Part shown: one piece after another, positions 26,197 through 35,728 of the stretch
Layout: each line of letters opens with the position of its first letter
How positions within the stretch are numbered: the first letter of the stretch is position 1
Origin: Planctomycetaceae bacterium
Lineage (GTDB): Bacteria; Planctomycetota; Planctomycetia; Planctomycetales; Planctomycetaceae
Length of the DNA: 64,000 nt
Direction: 5' to 3'
NCBI GenBank assembly: GCA_016795145.1
Contig: JAEUII010000179.1
Span: 1 to 64,000, forward strand
Position numbers and translations under genes: made by a program
The notes under the pieces: model-generated
Told to the model about the DNA's origin: nothing
The model's database searches: none
Seen by the model: the letters and a program-made list of their open reading frames with translations, nothing else

Positions 26197-26841
26197 TCAC
26201 AATTCTCGCAGGGTCTGGATTTGGAAGTCTGCAAGCTTTGATGGGATGACGCCGGGGCGGAGGATTTGGACCGTTGGGATGCCGAGGTTTTTGCCGGCGG
26301 CGATTTCGCTGGTGGGGCTGTCGCCGATGATGAGGAGGTCGGTGGCGGGCCAGGTTCGTTCGGTCATGAGGTCCTGGATGATCGCCTGCTTTCCTTTTCG
26401 ACAGGGATCGTCGGCGGCGTCGATGAGGATCTCGTCAAACCAGGGCCTGAGGCCGAGTGCCTCGATCTTGCCGTGCTGCACTTTTGGATAACCGGAGGTC
26501 AGCAGAATCTTGAAGGTCGTGATCGATGACAGAACTTCCACAACGTCATCAAAGGGCTGGAGCGGAGTCGTAAACACAAGGCTCTGATGGAGATCCGCCC
26601 AGCGTTTTAGCAGGCGGTGAGGCAATCCATGTTTGGCGGCGACTTGAGGAAACGGGATGCTCCATGAATCTTCAAAGGCCTGCTCCAACACATCCACGGC
26701 TACGGCATCTTCACCGACATTCTCCGATCGAAGTGCGGCGAACAACGGTTCGGTGATCGTACGCGGGATCGTGCGAGTATCAAACAGAGTGTTGTCGAGA
26801 TCGAAGATGTAGACTCGGGGACGAGGGATCGCTTTCGTCAT
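26197..26841 (-). CDS. HAD-family hydrolase (pyrimidine 5'-nucleotidase-like)
   Basis: 214 residues from ATG 26841. HAD motif I is DLDNTLFD (nucleophile Asp near residue 14), motif II LTSGY, motif III around a Lys in the PKVQHGK region, and motif IV IIGDSPTSEI. The size and the DLDNTL start match the HAD group with pyrimidine 5'-nucleotidases and phosphoglycolate phosphatases, so it probably removes phosphate from a small metabolite in the cytoplasm. It starts 4 bases after the stop of the NYN gene, so the two form an operon. Confidence 0.85.
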   Translation of the reverse strand: MTKAIPRPRVYIFDLDNTLFDTRTIPRTITEPLFAALRSENVGEDAVAVDVLEQAFEDSWSIPFPQVAAKHGLPHRLLKRWADLHQSLVFTTPLQPFDDVVEVLSSITTFKILLTSGYPKVQHGKIEALGLRPWFDEILIDAADDPCRKGKQAIIQDLMTERTWPATDLLIIGDSPTSEIAAGKNLGIPTVQILRPGVIPSKLADFQIQTLREL

Positions 26842-26845
26842 CGCA

Positions 26846-27445
26846 CTATCGCTTCTCTTTGCGGACAGACTTCTTAATCTCGCTCACATCGATCTGCAGA
26901 AACTCATCCACAACATCCGCAAGTTTCTCATTGTCCAGGACAGGCTTTCGGTCCTTCGTATTTGCGACGGTGGTTCCGGGCTTCTTTCCCTTCATCGTCT
27001 TCGTCTGTGGGTTCAGCTGCCGCAATGCAGTGCCTGGGCTTTCGAGGATCCTCAGAAACTCCTCACTGTCGATACAGCGAGACTGACGCCGGCTGGCCGC
27101 TTTGTGAAGCCGGTGATCGCTGGATACGACCAAGATCTGTTTGGGGCTGCTATGCACCGCCAGCATGTTTTCGATGAGCGAATCGGCATCTGTGCCGGGT
27201 TCTGAAAACTGAACTCGCAACTTTGGAGCGGCGACTTTCGGATCCTGCTCATCCCGAGCCTCTGCCTCCGCCGCGTCAAAGACGATGACGGAATCTGAGA
27301 TCAACTCCGAAGGAACCTGTCTCGCAAGTTCCGTGAGAAGGCGATTACGGGCTCGTTCCAGGCCACCCAGCGCGTAGTGTCGTCGGCCATACCCAGCGGC
27401 ATGCATGAGGTTATAACCGTCGATGATCAGAAACAGCCGGGCCAT
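26846..27445 (-). CDS. NYN-domain (YacP-like) RNase-type protein
   Basis: 199 residues from ATG 27445. The longer frame to 27601 is rejected because its extra part is translated REP element. The N-terminus has the NYN/PIN hallmark LIIDGYNLMH (acidic Asp plus Asn), with further acidic residues in VIVFDAAEAE and TDADSLIE, and SSDHRL later, as in YacP/Rae1-type nucleases. Such proteins cut RNA, in Bacillus at the ribosome. A charged Lys-rich tail of ~50 residues could bind RNA. Overlapping operon logic with the HAD gene downstream. Confidence 0.8.
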   Translation of the reverse strand: MARLFLIIDGYNLMHAAGYGRRHYALGGLERARNRLLTELARQVPSELISDSVIVFDAAEAEARDEQDPKVAAPKLRVQFSEPGTDADSLIENMLAVHSSPKQILVVSSDHRLHKAASRRQSRCIDSEEFLRILESPGTALRQLNPQTKTMKGKKPGTTVANTKDRKPVLDNEKLADVVDEFLQIDVSEIKKSVRKEKR

Positions 27446-27490
27446 GAGGACGCTCGATCCAGTGCAAACGGAGTGGCTGGCATGCAACGC

Positions 27491-27619
27491 TGTGAAGGAT
27501 TCATGACTGACATCGACAGGGGAAAACCCCTCTTCCGGCCTGTCGGCCACCTTCTCCCCTGGCCGGGGGAGAAGGGACATGGACGAAGCTGCCGAAAACA
27601 CAGCAAAGAATCCTTCACA
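27491..27619. mobile_element. MITE-like element containing REP copy 2
   Basis: Perfect 12-base inverted repeats TGTGAAGGATTC (27491-27502) and GAATCCTTCACA (27608-27619) flank REP copy 2 (27527-27602). Outside them is an 11-base direct repeat, TGGCTGGCATG, at 27474-27484 and 27624-27634, which could be the trace of an insertion, though it is not directly adjacent. Nothing is coded inside. It lies in the 383-base gap between the NYN gene and the kinase-cyclase gene; the rest of that gap shows only the GGTGGGAG binding site near 27814-27822. Confidence 0.55.
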
Positions 27620-27828
27620 ACATTGGCTGGCATGATAGCAGCCGTCGAAGGTCTGTTTGCAATTTTGCTGCCATACTTCCTGGACGTTCTATGATCATAC
27701 TACGATTGTCACGATTGGCGGTTGACGGCTGAGCTTCCTGAACCTTGCGATCAGAACTTGAGGGGATCGACTGAGGACAGTCGATCTACACTGAGCGTCA
27801 CGGCTACGTTTGCAGGTGGGAGTCTTGA

Positions 27829-30800
27829 GTGGAATTTCGCGGGAACGCAACGTATCGCACCGAGCATCCTCTGCGTGAAGCACGGCTTTGGACATCCTTC
27901 GCCGCTGTCTCTGCCGACGGACTTCCTGTCGAAGTTCGTGCGCTGCATGCTGATGAGCCTGCGAAGTCTTCTCTTGAACAACGATTGAACATCCTGCAGG
28001 CCATCCGTTCGCTTGGCGTTCTGTGTCCTGTGGAATGGCAAGCAAAACCGTCGGGCGCATTTGTTGTTGTTGAGCGTGTCTCAGCGGTGACAGCCACTGA
28101 ATTCCGCGCGTTGGCGACTGCTCAGATCCTTGGCAGGATTCGAAGCCTCTTCGTGGGACTGTCGGAACTTCATCGGAACGGGCTGATCGCCGGCAGCATT
28201 CAACTCAGCCACATCGTTGGTCGAAGAGATGGTTCGTGGTCGCTTGATGTGATGGAATGCTGGTCCGAGCCGACTCAGCACGACGATCCAGAAGAAGACG
28301 TTCGGCAGTTGTGTGAATGTTGCCGTGAGCTGATTCGAACTTTGACAGGAACGTTGACAGGGACCTTGACCGACGAACACAGAATACTTCTGACTCCGGA
28401 CTCCGCGACCCTGCAGCAACGACTTCTCACGGCGTCCTTCATTGCGGATCGGTTGTCTGTTGAACAACCGCAGGTCGCCGCTGGTGGGACGCGTGCCGGT
28501 GAACACGACATCGCTGTTGATCGCACGTTCGTCACTGCTGTGATCCCGGCAAAGAACGACGCGGATCAGACATTCGTCGCGGACATTACTCCTACCGGCA
28601 CTGGGCTCACTGTTCCCGAAATGCTCGGGCGATTTCGGATTCATGAACGGCTGGGTGAAGGAGCGGTCGGGGCTGTTTACCGAGGTGTCGATTCGACGAC
28701 GGGTGCAACGGTGGCCATTAAGATCCTGAACGATCGTACGGCCAGAAATCCATCGATGATTCGTCGTTTCACCAAAGAAGCCCGCATGCTGTCGAAAGCC
28801 GATAGTCCGTTCGTGGCGCGACTGATCGACAGCAATCACGATCAGGGAGTGCACTTTCTGGCTCTCGAGTATCTGCCGGGCGGCACTCTGTCTTCCGTCC
28901 TTCGCGGGCAAAAGCGTCTGTCCGAAAAGCTGGCGCTGCGCCTGATCCTGGACGTCGCGCGAGGTCTCGCGGTGGCTCATCAGGAGTCGGTCTTTCATCG
29001 CGATATCAAGCCCGACAACATTCTGTTGACGGCTCGAGGTGCTCGGGCGGTGGACGGGTTGCAGAATGCGACAAGTATCGAACAGACTTCATCCGAACTG
29101 CGGTGGGTGATCTCGGAAGGAGAACCGCTGGCGAAGCTGTCTGACTTTGGCCTGGCGAAATCATTGGACCAGTCTGAGTCAATGGCCATGACGCAGGACG
29201 GCGCCATTCTGGGCACGCCGCTTTATATGTCGCCGGAGCAGTGCAGGGGACTTGTGGCGGACGCGCGGTCGGATATCTATTCACTGGGAGCAACGCTCTT
29301 TCATCTACTCGCGGGCAGGCCTCCGTTTTCCGGTGAATCACAGGTTGCGGTGATGAACGCGCATTGCAGCGATCCGACTCCGTCGTTGCATCAAATTCGT
29401 CCGGAGCTGAGCGATGCGTGTTGTGTGGTTGTTGAGAAGTGTCTTCAGAAAAATGCGGATGCTCGCTATGTGAACGGAGAAGCACTCGCCGCGGATCTGG
29501 AAAGACTGCTGCACGGTGAACCGACATCGATCGCCATTCACCCGGCGCCGCCTTCGACTCAGGGACTGGGACTCTTTGAACACAGTTTCAGCTGCGAACT
29601 CAGATCGTCGTCCGAACAGCTGTGGCCGTATGTGTCGCATACCGATCGAGTCAATCATGCTCTGGGCCTTTCGTCAGTCACCTATACGACACGACGCCAC
29701 CCGGAACGAGGCGTCGAGCGTTTTGCAGAGGCTCGTGTGGCAGGGCAGAAGCTTGCGTGGCAGGAACATCCGTACGAATGGATCGAAGGAAAGCGCCTCA
29801 GTGTTCTGCGTGAATTCTCGAGCGGGCCATTTCTCTGGTTCATGAACATTGTGGAGTTGCAGCAGATCTCCGGCGGAGGAACGCGGCTGACTCAGACGCT
29901 GAAGGCAGTCCCCCGAAACTTTGCTGGACGCATGCTGTGTCGGCTCGAGCTGGGCCGAAGAACACCTCGCGCCTTTCAGAAGGTCTATCAGCAGGTTGAC
30001 GAATTCCTGCAGCGCGGTGCGTCTCCGGCAACCGATGCGTTCGGCGCCAGGATTGCCATGACAGCGGGCGGGCGACGGCGGCTGGAGCAACGAATCCAGT
30101 CAGTGGCGTCTGCCGGCACTGATCCGTCGGTCACTGAAACGCTGCGACAGTTTCTGGAGAATGCGTCTGACCTCGAGGTCGCACGCATTCGTCCGCTGGT
30201 ATTCGCCGAACGATTTCAACTTTCTGCCGACGAAGTCATTCGCGCCTGTTTGCTGGGTGCAAGGGAAGGGCTGCTACTTCACTTGTGGGACATTCTGTGC
30301 CCGTCATGCCGTATTCCCGCAGACGTTCAGGAGACACTCGCGTCGCTCAAAGACCACGCGTACTGTCCGGCCTGCGACCTCAAGTACACGGTCGACTTTG
30401 CGTCTTCGGTTGAGCTGATCTTCCGTGCTCATCCGGATGTTCGCCCCGCGGAAACTCGCACGTACTGCATCGGCGGCCCGGCGTTTTCCGCCCATGTCGT
30501 AGCACAGATTCGACTGGCTCCGGGTGAGCGATTTGATTTGCCCGTGGCATTGACGGAAGGAACGTATCGGCTGCGAGGACCTCAGCTGCCGTTCGTGATT
30601 GACCTGGTTGTTTCGGCGGGACGAGGAGCTTCCCGCGCTGAGTTTTCGATGCTGCGACCGCCAGTGCCGGGAACAGTCCCGGTGTTTCGCGCAGGACAGC
30701 AGGTTCTGGTTCTGCACAACACGACAGGGCAGGATCTTCAGATTCGACTGGAACGAACAGCGGGCCGAAGTCAGGCGCTCACGGCGGCCGCGGCTTCGGC

Positions 30801-31362
30801 GATGCCGTTGTTTCGAGAGCTGTTTCCGAATGATGTTCTGGCTCCGGGGCAGATTGTTTCAATCACGAGCGTGACTCTGCTGATGGCGGAACTCTGCACG
30901 GCGGAATCGCTCTACGCATCCATCGGTGACGGTCCTGCGTTCGGAAAGATCCGAACGAAACTCCTGGAGATTGAAGAGGGTGTTCGAAGCAACGGCGGAG
31001 CTGTCGTGAAGATCGTTGGTGAAGGAGTCCTGGCGGTCTTCCAGTCAACTCCTGCGGCCGTTCAGGCGGCTGTGACTTTGATGAAGAAGATGGATCTCAA
31101 CGAGCTTCCTCTAAGAACCGCAATCGATCATGGCCCGGCCATGGTTACCACTCTGAACGATCGTCTGGACTATTTCGGAGCCACTGTGGCCCGCACCAGG
31201 CGACTTCTGGAATTCGCCGGCTCCGGAGAACTGCTGATTCCGTCCCGTGTGGCGATCGACGAAGAATTGCAGAACATTCTCCACAAGAGCGACGCTCAAT
31301 CATCACTGAGAGTGCTGGATTCGTCCGACAACGTGATTACGGCGGTTACGTGGAGCCGCTGA
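27829..31362 (+). CDS. Pseudokinase-Ser/Thr kinase-SRPBCC-cyclase-like signalling fusion
   Basis: 1177 residues from GTG 27829 (GGTGGGAG about 6 bases upstream). About 1-200 resembles a kinase lobe without catalytic residues. An active-looking kinase follows: Lys298, HRD with Asp392, DFG with Asp439, GTPLYMSPEQ. The gap between HRD and DFG is unusually long at 47 residues. A SRPBCC-like domain spans about 584-735, then a region like DUF5939, with a CPSC...CPAC zinc pair, that often precedes cyclases. The C-terminal class III cyclase domain (about 1010-1177) has Glu1021 and Glu1065 where the two metal Asp are expected; Lys1061 is kept. A TLTGTLTGTLT tandem repeat lies near 168-180. Probably cytoplasmic. 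Confidence 0.85.
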   Translation: MEFRGNATYRTEHPLREARLWTSFAAVSADGLPVEVRALHADEPAKSSLEQRLNILQAIRSLGVLCPVEWQAKPSGAFVVVERVSAVTATEFRALATAQILGRIRSLFVGLSELHRNGLIAGSIQLSHIVGRRDGSWSLDVMECWSEPTQHDDPEEDVRQLCECCRELIRTLTGTLTGTLTDEHRILLTPDSATLQQRLLTASFIADRLSVEQPQVAAGGTRAGEHDIAVDRTFVTAVIPAKNDADQTFVADITPTGTGLTVPEMLGRFRIHERLGEGAVGAVYRGVDSTTGATVAIKILNDRTARNPSMIRRFTKEARMLSKADSPFVARLIDSNHDQGVHFLALEYLPGGTLSSVLRGQKRLSEKLALRLILDVARGLAVAHQESVFHRDIKPDNILLTARGARAVDGLQNATSIEQTSSELRWVISEGEPLAKLSDFGLAKSLDQSESMAMTQDGAILGTPLYMSPEQCRGLVADARSDIYSLGATLFHLLAGRPPFSGESQVAVMNAHCSDPTPSLHQIRPELSDACCVVVEKCLQKNADARYVNGEALAADLERLLHGEPTSIAIHPAPPSTQGLGLFEHSFSCELRSSSEQLWPYVSHTDRVNHALGLSSVTYTTRRHPERGVERFAEARVAGQKLAWQEHPYEWIEGKRLSVLREFSSGPFLWFMNIVELQQISGGGTRLTQTLKAVPRNFAGRMLCRLELGRRTPRAFQKVYQQVDEFLQRGASPATDAFGARIAMTAGGRRRLEQRIQSVASAGTDPSVTETLRQFLENASDLEVARIRPLVFAERFQLSADEVIRACLLGAREGLLLHLWDILCPSCRIPADVQETLASLKDHAYCPACDLKYTVDFASSVELIFRAHPDVRPAETRTYCIGGPAFSAHVVAQIRLAPGERFDLPVALTEGTYRLRGPQLPFVIDLVVSAGRGASRAEFSMLRPPVPGTVPVFRAGQQVLVLHNTTGQDLQIRLERTAGRSQALTAAAASAMPLFRELFPNDVLAPGQIVSITSVTLLMAELCTAESLYASIGDGPAFGKIRTKLLEIEEGVRSNGGAVVKIVGEGVLAVFQSTPAAVQAAVTLMKKMDLNELPLRTAIDHGPAMVTTLNDRLDYFGATVARTRRLLEFAGSGELLIPSRVAIDEELQNILHKSDAQSSLRVLDSSDNVITAVTWSR

Positions 31363-31434
31363 TCATTCGCTGATACCGACATAAACAGGCCTTCGTTTTT
31401 CTTCCTAATCTGCGAAATAGTCGATCGCGAAGAA

Positions 31435-31512
31435 CCCCTCATCCGGCCTGTCGGCCACCTTCTCCCCTGGCAAGGGGAGAAGGGACATCGATGAAGCCGC
31501 CGAAAACATTGC
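31435..31512. repeat. REP-like element, copy 3
   Basis: The best-formed copy. CCTTCTCCCCT (31458-31468) and AGGGGAGAAGG (31473-31483) make a perfect 11-base-pair stem with loop GGCA, preceded by CCCCTCATCCGGCCTGTCGGCC. It fills the space between the convergent ends of the kinase-cyclase gene and the radical SAM gene and may serve as a bidirectional transcription or mRNA 3'-end structure. Confidence 0.8.
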
Positions 31513-32414
31513 TATTCGGTTCGTTGCGTAAGATTCATTCGATGGATTCGTTCCAGCTGCCTGTCGGCGTGCTCTGGATCGTCCGCAAACTGCTTCGCGT
31601 CCCAGAGATCAATGAAGATGCGGCCTCGCTGCCAGCCAAGTGTGGTCACCATGACAGACTCGAGTGAACTTAGCTTCGGAGGTTCATAGTGTCCCGCTAG
31701 CTGTAACTGCTCCATGTATCCGTTGCCGGTCCGCACGGGGATGATTGAGCAGCAGGACACGCCGCAGTCGAATGCGAAGCGAACAGAATCCAGAGTCCGC
31801 TCGATCGCCTGCTGCTCGGTCGTCCACGGAGGCTTGAACAGGATGAAAGCGCGAATCAGGATTCTGTCGGACGTAAGCTGTCGACAGGCTCGAGCAAAGT
31901 CGTCCGTCGTCATTTGCTTATTGAGTGCTGCAAGCGTTTCAGCATGGGATGTTTCGAGACCGAGAGCAACCTCCAGCTGCGTGTCGCAGAGCTGCTGAAA
32001 CTCAGCACAGTACGGTCCGACAAGCTTCGGATGATTCTCGACGATCACCGTCTCGAACCCGCTGACCCGCTGCGCAATGGCCGGCCAGTCGGATCGCGGG
32101 ATTGCTCGCGGATCAAAGAAGTTACCACTGTTGTAAAGCTTCAGGTGCGGCGTGGAAGGCAGCTGCCGTAGAGCGAAGTCAATCTGAGCCGGAATTGCGC
32201 CTTCGGGGACAGCTGATTCTGTGGTGTTCTTCCACAGGTCACACATCAGGCAATGAAACGGGCATTCGCGGTTGGTCAGGAACAGCGTTGCAACGTCCTC
32301 GACTCGGCCGTTTCTGGAATACTCCGGTTCAACAAAAAAGGCCCACGGCCGCCAGGGATCGACGGTATTGCGTGGGCCTCTTGCATTCAGAATGTGCCGA
32401 GTCAGATCGATCAA
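31512..32414 (-). CDS. Radical SAM protein (TIGR01210/RaSEA-like)
   Basis: 300 residues. The cluster motif is RECPFHCLMC (Cys-x3-Cys-x2-Cys near 51-58) followed by DLW. YNSGNFFD and VIVENHP further on match the TIGR01210 group, which includes the archaeosine-related RaSEA; bacterial members have no settled function. The length fits. It starts 72 bases after nuoN in the same direction, so it could be read through from the nuo operon, but a functional link to complex I is not indicated. There is no SPASM domain. Confidence 0.8.
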   Translation of the reverse strand: MIDLTRHILNARGPRNTVDPWRPWAFFVEPEYSRNGRVEDVATLFLTNRECPFHCLMCDLWKNTTESAVPEGAIPAQIDFALRQLPSTPHLKLYNSGNFFDPRAIPRSDWPAIAQRVSGFETVIVENHPKLVGPYCAEFQQLCDTQLEVALGLETSHAETLAALNKQMTTDDFARACRQLTSDRILIRAFILFKPPWTTEQQAIERTLDSVRFAFDCGVSCCSIIPVRTGNGYMEQLQLAGHYEPPKLSSLESVMVTTLGWQRGRIFIDLWDAKQFADDPEHADRQLERIHRMNLTQRTE

Positions 32415-32486
32415 ACGATTGTCTCCGGCAGGGAAGCAAACGACATCACCAAGGAAGACGCCAGGTGACTGTCGTGCAACCTTTGA

Positions 32487-33989
32487 TCAGGCAGACAGAA
32501 TTCCTGCGGCTGCCTTCGCAGCATCCCACAACCACTGAGGTTTCACGAACAGCACGAGTGAACCAGCGGCTGCGATGCCACCAGCAACCCACGAAGCTGG
32601 GCGTACAACCGGTTCGTCCACAGTCGTTGACTGTTCAAAATACATCACGCCGATCAGCCGCAAGTAATAGGCCGCAGCGATGACCGCGTTGGCCGCCAGC
32701 ACGATCGCCAGGATTCGGCCGTCCTGAGTTCCTTCGGACCAGGCCGCCAGGAACAGATTCAACTTCCCGATGAATCCACCGGTTGGTGGCAGACCGCTGA
32801 GACCGAAAAGACACACGGTCATCAGAAACGCGATCACCGGCCGAGTTCGACTGAGGCCGGCGAGATCCGCAGTCGCGCGAACGGGGCGATTTGCACTTCC
32901 CGCAGCCGCGATCAATGCGAACAGTCCAATTGATACGACACCGTAAACAGTGACATAGAACAGCAGTGACGCAACTCCACTGGTCGCCCCGGCCGAGCTG
33001 CCAACAACCAGACCAACCATCATGTAGCCAGCATGGGCGATGCTTGAGTAGGCAAGGAGGCGAAGGACGTTTGTCTGACGCATTGCCAGGATATTGCCCA
33101 GGAACATCGTCAGCACTGCGATCCAAACCAGGATGCTCTTAATTGGAGCGGCGGGTTCCCATTCGGCCAATGAGACCGTGCCAAAGCAGACGGGAAGGAT
33201 TCGGAGCAGGGCAGCGAATCCCACAACCTTTGGCAACACGGACAGCATCGCGGAAGACGATGAGGCGACACCCTGAAACACGTCCGGAGCGTAGAAATGG
33301 AAGGGCACCGCGGTCAGTCGGAAACTCAAACCTGCAATCACCAGCATCAGGGCAACTCGCATCATCGCATGCGGAGCCACCACAGCAGCCTTTTCGGAGA
33401 TCGCTGACAGGTTTGTCGTGCCGACCATGCCGAAGAGCCAGGCCATCCCGTAGAGCACAAATGCAGATGAAAAGATGCTGAGCAGGAAGTACTTGATGGT
33501 CGCTTCTTTGGCCATCCAGTCGTTTCGTCCCAGGTACAGAAGGATGTAGGTTGGAATGCTGACCAGCTCGAGTCCCAGAAACACGCCGACCAGGTCATTC
33601 GACAGAGCGACGAAATTCACTCCGGCGAGAATCGCGAGCAGGCATGCAAATGATTCCGCTGCGGTCGAATCATCCGCCTGATCCCAGAGCACCAGCGTCA
33701 GCAGGATGCCACAGATCAACGTGAGCCCTCGAACAAACCACGCGAACGAATCGGAGATGAATGGCCCGGCGGTTGAATCCGTCATCGGTGCTCCGGCCCA
33801 GGCGTACACAGCGCACAGCAGGGACAGAATCGCGAAGATGCCCCAGCGATGCCGAAGTCCCGAAGAGGTCTTGCCATGTTCGCTGACCAGGAACGGAGCC
33901 GCAAGGAACATGATGCAGACCGAAGCAATCAAGATGATTTCCGGAATGATCAGTCCAGCAGCCTGATTCAGTTCTTTAAATGCGGGCAC
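32487..33989 (-). CDS. nuoN: NADH-quinone oxidoreductase subunit N
   Basis: 500 residues, polytopic membrane protein with about 14 hydrophobic helices. Antiporter-like core motif FRLTAVPFHFYAPDVFQG with following SSSSAMLSVLPKVVGF marks the discontinuous helix region; the central Lys residues of the proton channel are present. It is the last gene of the nuo operon. NuoN is one of the three proton-pumping subunits in the membrane arm of complex I. Length is normal. Confidence 0.95.
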   Translation of the reverse strand: MPAFKELNQAAGLIIPEIILIASVCIMFLAAPFLVSEHGKTSSGLRHRWGIFAILSLLCAVYAWAGAPMTDSTAGPFISDSFAWFVRGLTLICGILLTLVLWDQADDSTAAESFACLLAILAGVNFVALSNDLVGVFLGLELVSIPTYILLYLGRNDWMAKEATIKYFLLSIFSSAFVLYGMAWLFGMVGTTNLSAISEKAAVVAPHAMMRVALMLVIAGLSFRLTAVPFHFYAPDVFQGVASSSSAMLSVLPKVVGFAALLRILPVCFGTVSLAEWEPAAPIKSILVWIAVLTMFLGNILAMRQTNVLRLLAYSSIAHAGYMMVGLVVGSSAGATSGVASLLFYVTVYGVVSIGLFALIAAAGSANRPVRATADLAGLSRTRPVIAFLMTVCLFGLSGLPPTGGFIGKLNLFLAAWSEGTQDGRILAIVLAANAVIAAAYYLRLIGVMYFEQSTTVDEPVVRPASWVAGGIAAAGSLVLFVKPQWLWDAAKAAAGILSA

Positions 33990-34046
33990 GGCTAAGTCTC
34001 GGAAAAATCAGGGGAACAGAAAGTCAGGAACAGGGACCGAAGGGAG

Positions 34047-35675
34047 CTATTCGACAGAAGCCTGATTCACCACTGGAGTTTCATTCACGTCAGCTCTCAG
34101 GATCTTGGCGACGGCTTTGACATCCGGTTCAATCAGTTCAATCAACATTGCAGGCTTCACACCAATCCAGAGGCACAAGGCAGCCAGAGGTGCCAGTGCA
34201 AGGAATTCTCTGGCGTTCATATCTGTGATCTCTTCATCACCATGATGATGTGGTTCACGCAGTGAGCCGAAGAAGACTCGCTGCACGGCTGTCAGCAAAT
34301 ACCAGGCACCAAGAATGACGCCTGTCGTTCCAAGGGCAGCGTAGACTGGGTTGGCTTTGAACATTCCGGCAAGCGAAAGAAACTCGCCGACGAACCCGTT
34401 CAGACCTGGCAACCCGATGGAGGACATGGAAATGAAGACCATGCTGATACCAATCACAGGCAGCTTTGTCGCAAGGCCACCCAGATCGTCCATCATGCGG
34501 GTGTGGTATCGTTCGTAGATCATGCCAACGATGATGAACAACGCACCGGTCGAAAGACCGTGATTGATCATCTGAAGAACGCTGCCCGTGATGCCTTCGG
34601 TGTTCAGAGCGAACAGCCCGAGCATACAGAAACCAAGGTGGGCAACAGAGCTGTAGGCCACCAGCTTTTTGATGTCTCGCTGAGCCAGAGCACAGAGCGA
34701 TCCGTAGATGATCCCGATGACTGACAGCAAACCGATCAGAGGCAGGCCAACATCTCGGCTGGCATCCGGAAGCAGAGGCAGGCAGATTCGAAGGAAGCCA
34801 TAGGTTCCGAGCTTCAGCAGCACACCAGCCAGGACAATACTGCCCGCAGTCGGTGCTTCCACGTGAGCCAGCGGAAGCCATGTATGGAATGGAAACACAG
34901 GAACTTTGATAAGGAACCCTGCGGAGATCGCAAGGAACAGCGTCGACTGCAGCTGAAGCGGCAGTGGATTGTCCGCCAGCCATGACGACAGTGCTGGCAG
35001 TGATGTGGGATTCTGAAGACCTGCTTTGGAGACATACAGGACCAGGTAGATCAGTCCTGACAAAGTCACAAGGCTGCCCGCAAGCGTATACAGGAAGAAC
35101 TTGACCGCCGCCCACTTTCGATCCGGACCACCCCAAATGGCAATCAGGAAGAACAGCGGGATCAGAGTCATTTCGAAGAACACATAAAACAGCAGCAGGT
35201 CAAACGAACAGAACACACCGATCAAACCTGTCTGCAGGATCAGCAATGCCGCATAGAATTCTGCGGCACGATCCTTAATCGCTTCCCAGGAAATCAGGAT
35301 CGAGCTGACGGTCAGAAGTGCGGTCAGAGCAATCATCGCCGAGCTGATGCCATCGAGCCCGAAGTACATCTCGAGGTTGATTGATCCGTTCTGCAGCCAG
35401 GGTAAGCGGTATTCAACCTTTGGAATGATCACAGAGGACGGATAGTCGCGACTAACGCTGGATGACAACGCCTGAATCTTCACGCCCCACTCGCCGTACT
35501 TGATTCCCGCCATGTAGTAGCGAGACACCAGAAGGGTCGCGAGCAGCAGAGTGACTGAAGCTCCCGTGACCGCAACCCAGCGGGCATTCGCTGTGTTCAG
35601 CGAATTACGGAACAACATCAGCAACACTGCTGTAGCTAGCGGAAGAAGCAAGCAGATAAAGAGAAGTGCGAGCAT
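34047..35675 (-). CDS. nuoM: NADH-quinone oxidoreductase subunit M
   Basis: 542 residues with about 14 membrane helices. The stretch IKVPVFPFHTWLPLAHVEAP and the following GVLLKLGTYGFLR are the diagnostic antiporter-like motif with the channel Lys. FYVFFEMTLIPLF carries the conserved Glu near helix 5. It pumps protons in the membrane arm. An atypical ~50-residue periplasmic loop follows the second helix. It lies 57 bases before nuoN. Confidence 0.95.
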   Translation of the reverse strand: MLALLFICLLLPLATAVLLMLFRNSLNTANARWVAVTGASVTLLLATLLVSRYYMAGIKYGEWGVKIQALSSSVSRDYPSSVIIPKVEYRLPWLQNGSINLEMYFGLDGISSAMIALTALLTVSSILISWEAIKDRAAEFYAALLILQTGLIGVFCSFDLLLFYVFFEMTLIPLFFLIAIWGGPDRKWAAVKFFLYTLAGSLVTLSGLIYLVLYVSKAGLQNPTSLPALSSWLADNPLPLQLQSTLFLAISAGFLIKVPVFPFHTWLPLAHVEAPTAGSIVLAGVLLKLGTYGFLRICLPLLPDASRDVGLPLIGLLSVIGIIYGSLCALAQRDIKKLVAYSSVAHLGFCMLGLFALNTEGITGSVLQMINHGLSTGALFIIVGMIYERYHTRMMDDLGGLATKLPVIGISMVFISMSSIGLPGLNGFVGEFLSLAGMFKANPVYAALGTTGVILGAWYLLTAVQRVFFGSLREPHHHGDEEITDMNAREFLALAPLAALCLWIGVKPAMLIELIEPDVKAVAKILRADVNETPVVNQASVE

Positions 35676-35728
35676 GGGAACCAGGCCACTTCATTCAACA
35701 GGGAACAGCACCGAAACCGGCGTCTGGA

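Noticed and set aside
27829-28440. Idea that the TLTGTLTGTLT stretch is a mobile repeat
   Set aside because: Only about three short in-frame units near 28345-28370; simple slippage inside the gene is enough.
28081-28998. 305-codon minus-strand ORF opposite the kinase-cyclase gene
   Set aside because: Antisense to a clear kinase; no binding site or domain.
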